A stretch of 64,000 nt of DNA from Patiria pectinifera (GCA_029964075.1 CM057150.1:4751717-4815716); one strand, 5' to 3'. Positions 14,501-29,500 are shown, numbered from the stretch's first letter. Made by a program: numbers and translations. Notes: generated from the letters alone by a model not told the origin.

Positions 14501-17500
14501 TTTAGTCTACCTGTAGTTGGCAACATAACTATGAACGGCGTGTTTCGTTGCAACAGTCCTGAATATTACGCCTTATATCGACATGAACTAAAATACTCAC
14601 GTAGTGCCTACATAGACACAAGTACTGCATGCAACTCATTGAAATTTACAGAAAAGTTATGGGGACACCGGTCTTCTTACGGAGGCCACAATGCACTATT
14701 ATGAAAAACATTTTGGCTATCAGCCACGTGGTTTTTTTTCTTTTTGAAAATGTATGGTCCGTGGACAATAGAAATAATTTGTTTTAAATCACCTTCACGC
14801 AGCTGCTCCGCAGGTCTACCCAAACCACGCAAGCATGCTGGGCGGTTCCAAGCTCACCTTCGGCGGCCTCTGCTTCGGCGAGAACGACGACATCCGATTC
14901 CGGTTCAGCGACAAGGACGACGTCAGCCTGGCCCTGTCGGAGGTTGTGGGCTGTGATTACGTCAGCGCCTACCAGGCCACCTGCGTCATGCCCCTGATGG
15001 ACAGGATCGGCGACGTCAAGGCCTCGCTCTCCACTGACGGTGGCAGTACCTTCAAAGACGTGGACTTCACATTGAGTGAGTCTCATCGGGTTTACCCGAT
15101 GTTTCCCAATACCTATGTTCCCCGAAAATCCGTGGTAAATCGTTATCAACAAACCATTTAAATCAAGTCCCACACGTAAAAACAGTTGTTAGGACAATGC
15201 CAATCTTGGAGTTCTGTTATCTATTGTTTGTGGCCGGGAGTATCGTTTGCGGTCAGGAAGCGTTATAGAGAGAAACTGCAGAGCTCTCATCAAAAACAAC
15301 TAATCCTAGGTATAGCCCCACGTGGATTAATCCACCTTAACTATAATTTGTTCACCTTTTCCTCTCCAGTGCCTATTGACTCAGTTGCTCCTGGTGTGCT
15401 ACAGAAAGACGCATGGACTATGAAATGGCTCAAAGCCATCGAACCCTTAGAAATCACGTGGGACAAATCCATGTTCAATGATACCAAAGTGAATATCACT
15501 ATCATGAGCTACAGGGAGGAGAACCAGACAACGAACGAAGGAGCGTATGAATGGGTGGTGAGTACATTTTCCGTTTCGTCAGGGTCTTGCAACTGTCGAT
15601 GAGCTCTCGCAAGTGCCGACTAGCTCTCGCGAGTGTCGACAGGCTTTCGCGACTGTCGATGAGCTCTTGTGAGTGTCGACGAGTTTTTGTGAGGGTCGAC
15701 GCGGTCTCGAGAGTATGCATGATCTCGCACGAGTGTCGCACAGCTCTGGCGAATGTCGACGGGTTCTCGCAAGTGTTGACGGGCTCTTAAGAGTGTCGAC
15801 GAGCGCTTGTGACTGTCAACTGGCCCTCGCAAGCCCTCGCAAGAGCTCTCGCAAGGGCACTCGCGTTTGTCAAACAGCCTTCGCGAATGTCGACGAGCTC
15901 TCGCGAGTGGTAGGCCTACTGTCTAGGCTCTTGAGAGTCGGTCTGCTGTTATGCACGATGTGTTTGTGTTTAGTAGCAACACACGGTTTTTGAGCGAAGA
16001 CAGATTAGCACTGTAAAATGCGATGCAATCGCAAGTGATTCTTAAGTTGAACTTACGTTTAACAATATGACCTCTTTTTCAATTCCATCGATATCGTCCT
16101 GCATGAGGTGCATGGTTGGTAAACCCCGAAGTATTAACATGACTTTTCGATATGCACAAAAGCGGTTGAATTACCAAAGTGGCTTTTCTGAGCTAAATTC
16201 TTTTCCAGCTGTATATTGTTGCTGTTCTTTAGTTTTGGTGTGTTTTTCCAGAAAAAGTACAGTTGGACAAAGTTGCAAAATGTAATCGTTTTCCCCCTGC
16301 ACCTCAAGTAAAATCTATAAATACCACTGGGTCTTACAATTTGCGACTTTATGAGAATATGGTCTTTGTTAGTTATTGGAAAACTAAAACTCGTTGTTAT
16401 TATGGTTATTATTTCCTTAGAATACAGTGATTGCAGCTAATGTCGCCAACAGCGGAGCATACACCATCACTGTCGGCCCCAATCCCGCCATTACTAAAAA
16501 TAATGTCATGGGTGTCATACGGGTGACTGCTGCCTCAAAACCGTAAGCCTTTTTGTTGTTCATTTCAACTCATGACGCAATGTACAGTTACTTCCACACA
16601 AGTTGGTTGCTCAAAAATATGCAGGGGAACTTTCCAATTGACATTGATATTTGATAGAGTTATTCTAAACAATCAACATTGTAAATTAAACATTTGACAT
16701 ATTTTAACCAACAAAACTTAAAATCGTAGTGCAGCTATGGTTTGGGAAATTCTCTAGGGTATCCCTTTAAATTTATTTGTGGTTCTCATTTCCGACCAAC
16801 CCTTTTTAGGGATCCCGACCCAATAAAAAAACACCTTTTTTTGTGCTGCTGCCAACCCTGTTCGGGGCCCCATTTCCGACCAACCCTATTTAGGGATCCC
16901 GACCCAATAAAAAAACACATATTTTGTGCTGCTGCCAACCCTGTTCGGAGCCCCATTATCAAAAAAAAAACCCCAGTAATACATGGAGAAACAGTCAACA
17001 AAAAAGTCAAGCAAACGGGCTCTGAGTTCTGGTAAAGCTATTGAAAATGATTACACACTATTTAAGCGAAGTACGGCATACAGCGATGAAATACTGCAGA
17101 AGGTTAGAGGATGGTGCCTCTCATCATATTCATTGTCTATTGTGCACAATTACTACTATGTCATGTCTATTACTAATACTACAACGGTAGTGCGCTGCTT
17201 GGTGCAGATATAATCAGAATATTTTAAGCCAAGTACATTTTGCCAAATATGGATATCTTATCTTGCCCTGGTCGATTCATTTCTATTAGCAAAACTAGAG
17301 ACCTACGCACTTGGCATCATTTAACCCAAAAAGGGCCGGGTTATTTTGACCATCTTTCAGCCGGGGGCGAATTTCCCCTAAGATCTCGGCTATCAAGTGA
17401 CGAAAAAATTGAAACTCGTTAAATGCATATAGAGCAACTCATCATAAACATACCCAAGAAATTATATTACTATAGGTTAAATGGTTTTGGAATTATGGCT

Positions 17501-20500
17501 TATTAATTATTCATATGTACGAATGGTAATTCTGCTCTGTGTACACGACGTATTTGGGAAAGTTCAGTTTTCATTGCGCGCAGCGCCGGAAAACCTTCGC
17601 TTCGCGGCAACCCGTGGTCCAATTTTTATGTTATTGGTATCAAAAGATGCGCAAGGCTCGAGGCTAAAACGTCATAACAGCTTAAGGCTATCGCGGAAAA
17701 AAGTTGAGGGGGGGGGGCAGATTCCGCCCCGGCCCTATTAGGGTTAATTAAGCCATCTCTGTGGGTGCAACTGCATTTTCATTCCGATTTCGTCTTCGAC
17801 CGATCGACCCAGCTCAGAGGCAAACAAATATGAGAACCATAGAAATAAAAATGACGCCCTTAGCGAAAAGAAGGTAGAACACTTTTAAACATTGGCGTAA
17901 ATAAAGTACCAATACTCAACTTCTCTGAATAAAAGAAACACAAAGCAAATCAATCAAACAAAACTCCTGGTACCATGTATTTAACACAGGAATGGGATGA
18001 CGCTCACCAGTGGGATGCACTTCCTTGGCTACCTGCTGGGCGAAGACGGTTACCAGACGGACTCCAAGACGTGGTCCGACAACTACTGCAAAGCGTGGTA
18101 TGAGAAGGACAAGCTGAAGGAAGACTTCATTGACGACCTGAACGCCTGCCCCTGCTCACTGGAGCAGGCGCTGGCAGACCAGGCCCGCTTCGTGGCCAAC
18201 CCGTACTGTGACTCCACCAAGCAACCTCCAGGCAGCCCCCTGAATTACTGCTTTGCCCGGCCTGAGATCAAGCACTGTGTACTGGGCATTGTTAGAAAGT
18301 AAGTTTTTGGTACTTAGTGGCTAGCCTGAGTATACAACCATTACCACTGGGCATATAGATAGATAAAGACAAGCTTGTGCGTTTCGCGCAAGAGCGCGTG
18401 ATCACAGCCTTTGTTGCTGTGTCTATAGTGTTTTTTTTATCCATGTCTATGACGCGACAACCGGGTAAATGACTGAATAGCAGATATAGAAAGCGCCCGC
18501 TGATTGGTCAAAGTTTAGAGGTCATGAGGCGGTTATATCTTGCATAATTAAGCAGCGAATCTGCTCACATATTTTAGACCATGGCCTTTGCCATGTTTTC
18601 TACGTAGACTACTTAGTGGCTTGTATAGACTATAACACATTTACATTATTATTGGTTAATCCCTCGCATGTGACCAGACGTTCTCCTAATTATCATACTT
18701 ACGCATGCGCAATACTATCAAAGAGTCCATATTTCATGGAGTCGGACATTCACGCCACACCGGTTCCATAGGTTACAATGTTACTCCGTGTGCAGTGGGC
18801 GTGGTTTAAGTTGAAATGACGTCACACTTACGAACCAGATAGCCAGTTATCAGGGACTTGATGCAGTCTTGTCAAGACACGCAGTAGATATAGAAATATT
18901 GTTTTTACTTATTTCCCTTCGTTTAGATCAAACGGAGACTCCACCAGGTAAAACACCTCCGATGTTCCTTCATGCTACCGCTGCTTTAACATGAAATTCG
19001 AGTTCTGTTTCAGGGCCAGCTTTTTCTTCCAAATAATTATCACTTTTTGTCCCCTTTGCGGCTTTGTGGTCTAACTTCGGCCTGTACACGCTCTTCGATG
19101 CATATTTCCTTTTTTTAGTCACCTGAGAACAAAATTCAGAAATTACAAACCAGACTAGGCTCCTGATATCGACCCTTATCGATTACCGTGAGATGTGGTA
19201 TCTTTGGTCAGTAGGGTAACTTTGGTCAGCACCTATATTTTAGTTACAAGTAAATATAAATCTCGGTGGAACAAGATTTCTTCAGTAAATTTTATATGGG
19301 TAGTTTCAGAAAATGCCCATGCAAAGTTGAATGCACTTGTGAATTTGAAGTGGATAATTATGTCAGGTCAAATTTCAAGAGGTCAAAGATCAAGGAACAA
19401 GAAGGTCAAAGGTCAAATGGCATTAAGGAGGCCTTTGGAAAAATGGGTTTTATTAGGAATCTAGGGTCGAATGTTCATTTTATCAACTTTTTACCTGGAA
19501 GGAAACAATTTTTAAAAACGTAATATTTTTTGTCCATGGGAATTATTAGGGCTGGCTAATGTTGCCCCATATAACGGAGGTAACTTGGTCACATCTTTTT
19601 GGGGCCCCACCCCCTTGTTAAATACTATTTTCTGCAACCAAACACCACCAAAGTGAAGAGTTTAGTCTTAACGTTCTAAATATTAGGGAAAATCCAATTC
19701 ACCAAGTTTGTTATAAAGCAATAGCTAAATATGGCTAAAAAATGACCGAAATTATCCCATTTGACGGGGTATTGAATTTTTTTCTATTTTTTTTTATTTT
19801 ATCTAAAATACTATTTTCATCGTATTATGGCATTTGCTTGTTTCTTTCGTTTTTCTGCATAGATTATGGTATATTCCTACTTGTAACATTTACCAAACCA
19901 CGAAATTCACTTATACTGTACTAACGACAGGCAATGTATACTTGAAGCTTTCAACATTATTGATAATATTAGCATGGAAAAACTGCTGCAAACTGCTTTC
20001 TGACGGGAGTGACCTAACTGAAGTATACTAACTAAATATTCTATATATTAATCGCGGTCTATCCTCTCCTATTTAATCCGTCCTTTGTTCTTCCTTCCAT
20101 CGAGTTCCCTGTTATCTTCGCCCACACTGGTGTGCCCCCAGTGGCGTAGCCACGGGGGACAGCTTGTCGCCCCCAGTCGCCCCCCCCCCCTGAGATTTTG
20201 AGTTTCTAAAAAAATTATCATTGATCTACATAACGCCCCCCATGAAATGTTCCAGCCCCCCCAGCGGCCCCCCCCCCACACTGAAAAAATTCCTGGCTAC
20301 GCCACTGTGTGCCCCCCTCCCCCTGAATTAATCCCACTTGGTATGTCCCCCACTTAACATGTCCTTTGTTTGTTCTGTGTGCTTGTTAGTCGCTTTATGT
20401 TTGTTTCTTGTACCTCTGTCATTTTGCCTCTGCAGCAGAAAAAGTCAGACCGCTTTAATTGTTTAGATTTATAATACATACAATTATATTACAACAAAAT

Positions 20501-23500
20501 TGTTCAGCTGTTAACATGAAATGGTGAGCATGATAAGATTCATTATAATGCTGAAAATCATGTCCGTTTTAATATTAATGTTAAATTATTTGTTTTTTGT
20601 TTTTGTTTTGTTTTTGTTTTTGATTTTTTTTTTTTGATTTTTTTATTTCTTGATCATTCATTCCTTTAAGGTACGTTGTTTTACTATTTCTCTTCAATTA
20701 ATGCTCACAGTCCAAAATAGAACAAGGTAACGTCCGTAAAAAAAAAAACAAATCGCTCACGACAATCCAAACATTAAAACTTACAAGAAAGTCAAACTTC
20801 TCAATATTGAACTCGTAGTGCTACGCAAAAGTATGAGCTCAAAATATGCAATCACATCACTGAATGCAATGTAATGAAGGACATTATAGTATCTTGTAAA
20901 ACCTCAACGCATTGTCGCATTTCGGGAAGCATGTGCTGGTGATTTTTATTCCATAAATAAAGGTCATAATTGTGCAAATTAGGAATGTACTGTATTATTA
21001 GACAGGTTTTCCACAAAAAAAAAATAACTGACAGTTGAAAGCCAGTTAATAACAATATATTGCATAAGAGTTGCGGAATCGATGCATTCGAACAAACGCT
21101 ATGCTTCATCGAATTCAAGAGTTGAAAATCGTTCTGGGCCACTTTCCTTGCAAGTCAGAGAGCGCAGTTAGAGAAACACACACATGATTTATCTACTTGA
21201 CCAAAAAAAAATAGTAGTCCAAGTGGTTTTTCAAGTCCCGTATTGTGATTGCTGTATATCTTTTGAACAAAACGTCCCAATGAAACCAACTAACATTAGA
21301 AGATCAGATATTCTACACAACAGTACATTAGACACGATTTTGAATACTGCCCCCACTTTTCTGTTTTGTGGGAGAACCTCTAACACAACAAAGCAAACAT
21401 CAACGTTTCGAAGTGTTCGTTCAACTTTCTAACACAACAAAGCACACATCAACGTTTGGAAGTGTTCGCTCAACTCTCTAACACAACAAAGCACACATCA
21501 ACGTTTCGAAGTGTTCGTTCAACTCTCTAACACACTAGAGCACACATCAACGTTTCGAAGTGTTCGTTCAACTTCCTATTCTACCACTGTACAGCCCAAG
21601 CCAAGCCGACAGCGAGTGCTGCTATGACGGCGACGGTAACCTTGTATACGCCCAGGACAGCGACTATGGTAGCTTCTCTAACAGAATCAGCCGGTTCTCT
21701 GGGGCCGTACCCGGGCTGTCTGGAGCGACTACCGATCTCGTGCCCTACATCTTCTGCATTGTTATCGGTGATGACCACTTTCACTACTTCCGGGAGCAGA
21801 GGCCCACCAAGGACTGCAGGGAGTATGAGCCAGTTCGACCCGGTGAGTGGTTTCTTGTCCATCTCGTAAAAACTGGAATTTCTTTTGATCTCTGTCTCAT
21901 CCAAAAGTGAATAATGTAATATTACTAGGAAAATAGCCATGAAAAAAAAGCAAATCAATGTTTCGAGGTACCGGTGAAACTCGGAAATAACACGTGGAGT
22001 GCATCTTTAATTTAAGTAAAATTTGTCAAACTTTTCCATCTAAAATGTTTTTTTTTTATATTAAGCGACAAGTAAATTTACGCCAGTAGCCTTGGATTCA
22101 TGTTTGTATACCCCCCCCCCCCCTTAACAACGGTGTCATTTTAGCGCTCCCATTTAGGCTATTTAAAATATGGCCTATTACAGTGGTCAACGGTAGGGTA
22201 CTCATTGTTCGGTTCCAAATAAATCACAGAGCAAGATGAACGAAATTAGAGCAACTTTTGGGTTCATAATTTTAACGGAAAACCCTTAAACTGAACAGTG
22301 TCTTCCTGAAATGTTATCACAGCAACACCTCCCTCAGTTGTCGAGAACAGCATGGACAATTTGAAATGTTTAAAAAACAAAGTGCGCTTTATGAAATTAA
22401 CCAAAAAGGGATGTCAAACAGTTTTCAAACATTTAAAAGGAGTATACAAAAAAAAAAACACGAGCCAAAGTAAAATTCACGTCATGGGCACTTTAACCCA
22501 TCAAAAAAACCGTCTGTTCATGTCTGTCTCATTCTTTGGTTGCCCGTAGCAATGGTCTATGGCGATCCGCACTTTGTGACTTTTGACAACACTAGTTACA
22601 CCTTCAACGGACTCGGTGAGTACGTCCTGGTCAGAACCGTCGCCGCTGGAGCCACGGCCATCCGCGTGCAGGGACGCTTTGAAAGGGTCGACGATGCAAG
22701 TGGTATGTATACCTGATGGCTGTTGGCTAACATTTCTGTCCTAACATGGCCTTTTCAAAATTCGAAAATTGATATTGTATGAATTACGTAAAAAAACTGA
22801 ATCTCTCAGACCTTCAATCGATATTAAAGTTGAAACCTTATCATAAGAAGCGCATTCTATTGAACTATCACAAAATCAATTAAATTTATGTTTGCGTGTA
22901 ATGCTAATATGGGTGAAAAACCATTTATTTAAGAAATTAGAAAACATCTTCTGGTTAATAGAGGGCCGATGTCAGGTTGACGTAGCGGTACTTTCCTCGC
23001 CTTCCACCGCTGTGACCCTGGTTCGAATCCTGCCTGGGCCAGTTTGTGAATTGGGTTTCAGTCCCTGCCTGATTCCGTGGGTTTTCCCAAGAATATTCTT
23101 CTGGGCTTTTTCTCCCACCTCTAAAAAAACTGTAGCTTCTTCACATCGTCTTATCTCCACAGGTTTCTCCATAACTAGGCCTGCTCTACCGTTCCTATGA
23201 CGCTTTTGAGGAATTATTTAGTCCATTTTTTCATGCAACACTGGATTTTAACTTTGGCAGGTGTTGAGCGTAACGCCACCGTGCTGACCACTCTAGTGTT
23301 AATGGAGAATAACAACCCCCAGAATAGGATCCAGATCGAGCGGGACGACATCACCCTGATGACGCTGAAGGTGGGCCCGTCAGCCACGCCGCAGGACATC
23401 GGCAGAAGCGCCTACCAACAGTACCCAGGTATGAGTCTTCTGGATTGCCATCAAGGAACCAGTGGCGGCGCTACCGGGGGCCATGGGGGCATTTCCATAA

Positions 23501-26500
23501 CCCCCCCCCCCCCCCCCCGATTTTTCCCAACATTATATCAACAAATACCTTAATTTTGTTTATTTTCTCTGCTGTTAAGATTCATGAAATGTGGACACAT
23601 TTGGGGCAAATGAAAGCCTTATAAACAATGGTACTTTATGCTTAGACGAAACACACCACACATGCATTTATGCAGCCGTAGATAGTATGCTGAGCCAACG
23701 TCTTTGTACATTATTTTGTTATACATTTGTTATACACCATTCTGCGGTTTGATACATTTCTCATTCATTAAAACACTGCACTTCTAACTTGCTCTATTTT
23801 CTTATTTTCGGACCATTGACAATGGGCACGCGCGCGTACAAAGGCTTAATATTGTATTTTTACCGTCCCTCCCCCTGCAAATAGGTCCTGGCCCCCCAAT
23901 TACCCCTCCCCCCACCCAAGGGAACTTTATTTCACTTGCCTGAAACTATAGAAACAAGCCAGTTAAAAAAAAACACTCAGTCGAATTGATCAAGTTTTAC
24001 AGGCGAGACTTATCAACTGAATTGATAACTCTTTTAAAAGTATCAATCTATTTTGGTGTTTTTGACTCTTAATTGTTTTTCTCTCTTCTTTAACTTTAAA
24101 TCCTTGAAATAAAACATTAAAATTCATTTGGCCGCCAAACACGACGGGGCAGTACCGTAGCCACCATTTTTTTCCTCTAAAACTGTCCAGTTGCCGGAGA
24201 CTCGAGGCCTTCCATTTTCTTATTACCAATGAGTGAAACTAGGGACCACATGATTTACAGTGGCAATCAATTTAGTTTTAGAATAACGCACTTTGAATTG
24301 GATTCACTCCGTGACCCACCATTGAAATATTCTTGTTTGATTTGCTTTGCTGTGATCTGATAGACTTCTTCGTGAGTTTCCCAGAGAACACCGGCAACGG
24401 TGTCGTGCCCAAGATGATCTTCCTGTTCAGGGTTTCTAAAATCGGGCTGATGGTGGAGGCTACGGAAGGCATGCTGTCTGCCATGATTCTCCTTCCATCA
24501 GAGTACAAGGTAACTTGTTTCCCTCTTCATTTTGTCTGTTTTCATTTTAGGATCTAAAGTCTACAGTAGGATGTATCCCTTTCCCAGGTTCCATTTTCCA
24601 CATTTCAGTTATCCCTTGCTTGATGTTTCCAATATTTCTTGAAGTCGCTTCAGCTCGCCTCTCTACCTCTTCGTTGGTCTACCTCGATTTCTCTTGATGC
24701 TTCTTGACTGCAAGTCTACCAACCTCCATGGCGATCTGTTTTCATTGGAACTGACTACGTGGCCTTTCCACGGTCACCTCCACTTGTTCTTCACGATATA
24801 AAGCCCATTTTTTTCCCATCTTTGCTTTATTATTAACCTTTCCTTCACAGTTAACATTTCCCACAGTTTATAAATCACGGCAGCTTCAGAAATTAGATCT
24901 TAAATACAATGGAATTGTTGATATTGGAAAACGCAAGACTCATTGCGAACTCTCATCTGACATTGTCTTAAATCATTGGTACCGACATAATTATTTCAAT
25001 GGGAATATGGCGGTGTGATGTATAAAGGAGTGCAATGTGTTTTAGGAACAGTTTTTCCTTAAATGCTTACAACATTCAACTGGGTATTTTTACCAGAACA
25101 AAAATACAGCGTTCAAACTTTTGATAGGCCCTCAGTCATAATTATATTGGCTTATAGTGTCTTTTTTCCATATTAAAGTGGAAAACTGATCGGCTGGTTA
25201 GATTTATGGCGCAACTACAAAAAGAGAGATATATTTAGGCCTGTTGCTACCAGAAGTTGTCCAAATGTGAAGTGGTTTGAGAGGGATCGCTTGTTAGATC
25301 ATGTCGTAGTTGAGACACACAGCTTATCATATGTACGACTTGATTAAGCAAACAAGTCACTCTGCCACTGAACAATCTCAGATACGCGCCATGCGCATGC
25401 GTGCTTAAGGTACTGAGGATATAGAAACATAACTCCAAATTTGACAGACAGAGTGACAGACAGACACAAAGAGAGATTCCTGGCATTACACAGTAAGATA
25501 GAGTACACCTCAGGTCCCAATGTGTGGGTCAACAACCTCCAATAGAAGAAGGACAAACCTTGATATCTGTGTATGTTCATCCACAGGGGAAGACCAAGGT
25601 GGAAGGTCTCTTTGGTAATTGGGACGAAGACAAGTCGGACGACCTGAAGACACCCAGTGGCACCGTGATAGACGACACATCAACCGAGACCATCTACAGA
25701 GACTTTGGACAACAATGTAAGTCTTCACAAATCTCAATTACGAGCTTAGTTCAAGTGGTTGAAAGGTAATACACACCTATGTTCCGACACCCCTATGTTC
25801 CGACACACTATGTTCTAACACACCTATTGTTCTGACACGCCTATATTCCGACAGCCCTTATGTTCCGACTGATCATATTTCTATCCCTTAACCTAACCCT
25901 TGCCCTAACCCTTAACCTAACCCTAACCCTAACTCCAACCGGGAGTAACTCAGTGTTATGTGTGGGTTTTCGGGACATAGGTGTGTCAGAATATAGAGCA
26001 ATCACCGTTCAAGTCGTCTGGTGCCAAGTCAAGTCACAGACTATTCAAATGAACCACGACAAAAAAAAACACATTCACTCGTTGTTGATCATCCACTGGA
26101 CGTGTGAAATGACATGGAATTTCTTTAATGTGACTAGACTTAGTACTCGTTATGCACAACACTGCTTGTCTCACCAACGCCACTGAATCGGCAGTGGCTG
26201 CCAGTGTATTCACTTGTGAAGAGTGACTCCACGTCATGCACGTGAATCGAACAAGTTGATGCACGCGAAGTGTCAACGTTGGGTAAAACACACACCTGAG
26301 GTTAAGCCGACTGTCACCCCATGTTCTTCAAGTACACCATGCCTGGCAACTTCCTAACGCCTCATGCACTTGAGCTTCACTTTTGTGTCGTTGCAAATAT
26401 TAGCTCAACTGCCCCAGTTTCCTGTCAAGAGCCTCGAGTGTTCATGACTTTGGGACAAACATGTGCTACTGCACAGGTGCATGAGGTGCAGTCAGTTTTT

Positions 26501-29500
26501 ACAGTTTTGACCGCAGCTCTTCCTAAGAGGTGTGGTGTAAGCTTTTCCAGTGTTTTATAGTTTTCGTATGACCATGGAGGAATAAGAACGATTCTTACAC
26601 GGCATGCCATAACAACTCTTGTTGAAGTCTAAACATTTAAAGCTACACATTAATCAGGAAGAAAAATCGTTATTAAACTTATGCGAGTATACTCCAGCGG
26701 AGGTTTCTGCACAGTATAGGAAGATGATGAGATGAACTTGACCAATGGTATTACATAAAGCATTGGTTAATCGTATTTGTTTTATTCTCTGGACCGATCC
26801 ACTTTGTTCGTAGGGGAAGCCGACGATCCTATATTTGTCTATTACGGAAGCGACTCCCACCAAACTTACCAAGACAACAGCTTCCGACCTATCCTCGAGC
26901 CGCCGACAGGGGGCGTCTCCGAACAACGGCTGGAGAATGTCTGCGGCGATGACAAATTTTGCAGGTAAGTCCCAGGCCAAAGAGGGCGCACTCTTTGATA
27001 CCTGCCTGTGACAGCATTTCTGAGGAAGAACCGTTGTTAACCGTAATATTTATAAATATATTCATTTCGCAAGTACAGCAGTTCAGCAATGGTTTATTGC
27101 ATTACTACACAAACATTACATCATTACAACAAATATGTTTGTTTTTCAATACAACACACACATTAAACTGTTTATGTCAATCACATTTCTAGTGAAACAC
27201 ATGCATTGCAACAAAAACAACAGTTTGCTAAAAAGCATTACGTCACCAGACATCCAATTTTTAAAAGAAATGTAACATGGTCTATATACAAACAGGAACT
27301 TTTCGAAACAACGGTATTATGAAGACCGTTGACCGAAAAGGATATTATTTTTACTAAAATCGTAATATATTACGAATTTTTCTTTTAATCATAATTAATA
27401 TTGACCGTATTTTTTGTCAATTTCCTTGAAAGGTTTGACTACGCCGTAACAAAGAGAGAGGCCGTTGCTGCTCAGACAGCCAGGGACTCGAAGGCCATGG
27501 AAAAGATAATGTTTGCCTCACACAAATGTAAGTCTTGTAAAAAAAAAAAGGGATAATGAAACACGGGTGATTAGAGTTTACAGCGGACGGTCCTTTGTTC
27601 CAGGAAAAGATTTGAACAAAATTTGAAGACTTTCATTTTATTCAGTACTAAATGTCGGCCTATCTTATCCGTTTAATACGAGAGATGGAGCCCTTGCATT
27701 GTAGTAATCAGTTTTAGCTTTGAAGCTATTAAATTTGTTTTCACTAATTGAATTATTGTTTGATGTTTCATTCTTTGTGTTTGTTCAGTGCTGATGTGTC
27801 CATTCCCACCGACCCCATCGCACGGCGAAAAGGAATTCGTGGGCGAGGCCAGGCACCACGCTCCGGGGTCAATCATCCGCTACAGCTGCGGCGATGGCTA
27901 CATCTTCTTCGGCAACTCGCAGCGGGTGTGCGACGAGCACGGTGTATGGTCAGACACCACAGAGCCCTCTTGTGAGGGTGAGTTTTACAGCTATCGCCGC
28001 AGCCTTGGGCAAGTTCGCGCAAGAACTCAGTGGCGTAAATCTGTGCCGGCGAGTGGGTGGGGGGGGGGGGGTACGGGGATGATCCAAATAACAATTGTTT
28101 CTCCATTTTGCAGTGGTACTGAATACATTTTGGTTGTTGGGATATTCGAACTTTTTTTCTTATCAAGGAAAAAGGGGGGATTCAATAGCCCCCCCCCCGG
28201 TCAAAAAGTGTGGGGGATATATACCCCCATCCCCCGGGATTTACGCCCTGGCAAGAACTATTGCTGACCAATGGTTAACCATAGTTCGACTAAAGTTAGA
28301 CTCAACTTCGTCTCGTCGACTCTAGTCGACTATTTGGAACCAGCATACTGGTTCTGGTTGCATCGCTGGTAACCATAGCCGCGCGCACTCATAACGTACA
28401 GCGGGGAGCCAGGACCCAGAAATGTTGCTATTACATTCGCAATGGTTATGAAGTTCGCACGTTGCTATTAGTGCGCAGGCGTAAATGACGTCACAAGTCA
28501 ACCGCTAGTCGACTAATGGTCCTTGCCCTGATTGTTTTTCTGAACACAGACTTGCCGACAGGCGCGTCGATTGCAAGAGTTGATCTACCGAGTACATAAG
28601 TGTGACGTCAATTTTAGAACCAAGAAGTGTAGTGCAAACGAATGGAGTACGCGCGCGTGTTAGTTCACCGGCTGAATCACGCGCTACTGTCTTTTACACA
28701 CATTTTGCGCGTGATGTATTCACTTCGGTACTCATGACGTAGGGGTCAACATAACTTATCAACGCGTGTAATGTCGTCAATAAATATCAACGCGTGTACC
28801 AATAGCGTCCTGGGTTCACATACGTCACGATTATATCGTGAAGCATCAGTGTCCAGGAGAAGTCGCCAATCAAACCGAAGGGCAAATATCTTAAACCGAA
28901 GCACGATACCGTTCCTGTCCTCATGTACACATGGTTAAGACGTTAGGTCTCCGTTGCACCAAATGGAGCCAGACACGATTAAAACTACAGTGCTGTCAGT
29001 GACACAAACGTCTATCAAACACGTTTCGAAGCTCCTGCAAAGTGTTTAAATCTGTTTTAAACAAAATTGACCCTTTTATCACCGGATGTCAGTATCAAGG
29101 CAGTGATATGGGTGTTGAGACAAGATTTAGTGACCGAGTCACCGAATTATTAGTTTGTGTGGTACCGTCCATGCGTCATTAAATACGAAGTTACCTGAAG
29201 TTATGGCGAGTAACTGAGTAATTGTGCAAATGTTGCAATTAAGTTTGACATCTTTATGTTCATTTTCCTGGTTGTTTGGGTCTTTTTCCTCAGAGGCCAA
29301 ATGTGGTAACCTGAATGCTCCAGAACATGGCAGTATGGATGTGACACAGGAAGGGGACGTGATAACAGCCACTTTTAAGTGTGACGAAGGCGCCCGGCTT
29401 GAAGGCAGCGAGACCAGAACTTGTGGAGAGGACAACAAGTGGACTGGACAGGAGACTAAGTGTATAAAAGGTAATCACATATAAGAAATACTATACCTTG

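Larger units (their letters stand above)
18299..21594 (+). other. Gene A intron 10
   Basis: This 3.3-kb intron holds no exon. It contains a perfect DR1 motif AGGTCAAAGGTCA at 19403-19415 among several AGGTCA half-sites, a hAT-like MITE at 20139-20307, T-rich stretches around 20590-20650, and a 49-bp tandem repeat at 21380-21575 that runs almost to the acceptor of exon 11. Confidence 0.6.

Noticed and set aside
16784..17010. Protein repeat [12 protein letters not shown] on the minus strand
   Set aside because: Produced by the 85-bp tandem duplication in an intron; no codon or motif support.
23459..23900. Another hAT-like element starting CAGTGGCGGCGC
   Set aside because: One terminus-like sequence was found, but no inverted partner or 8-bp duplication could be located.
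25885..25936. True telomere or chromosome end
   Set aside because: Only a short interstitial CCCTAA-like run inside an intron, with coding exons on both sides.
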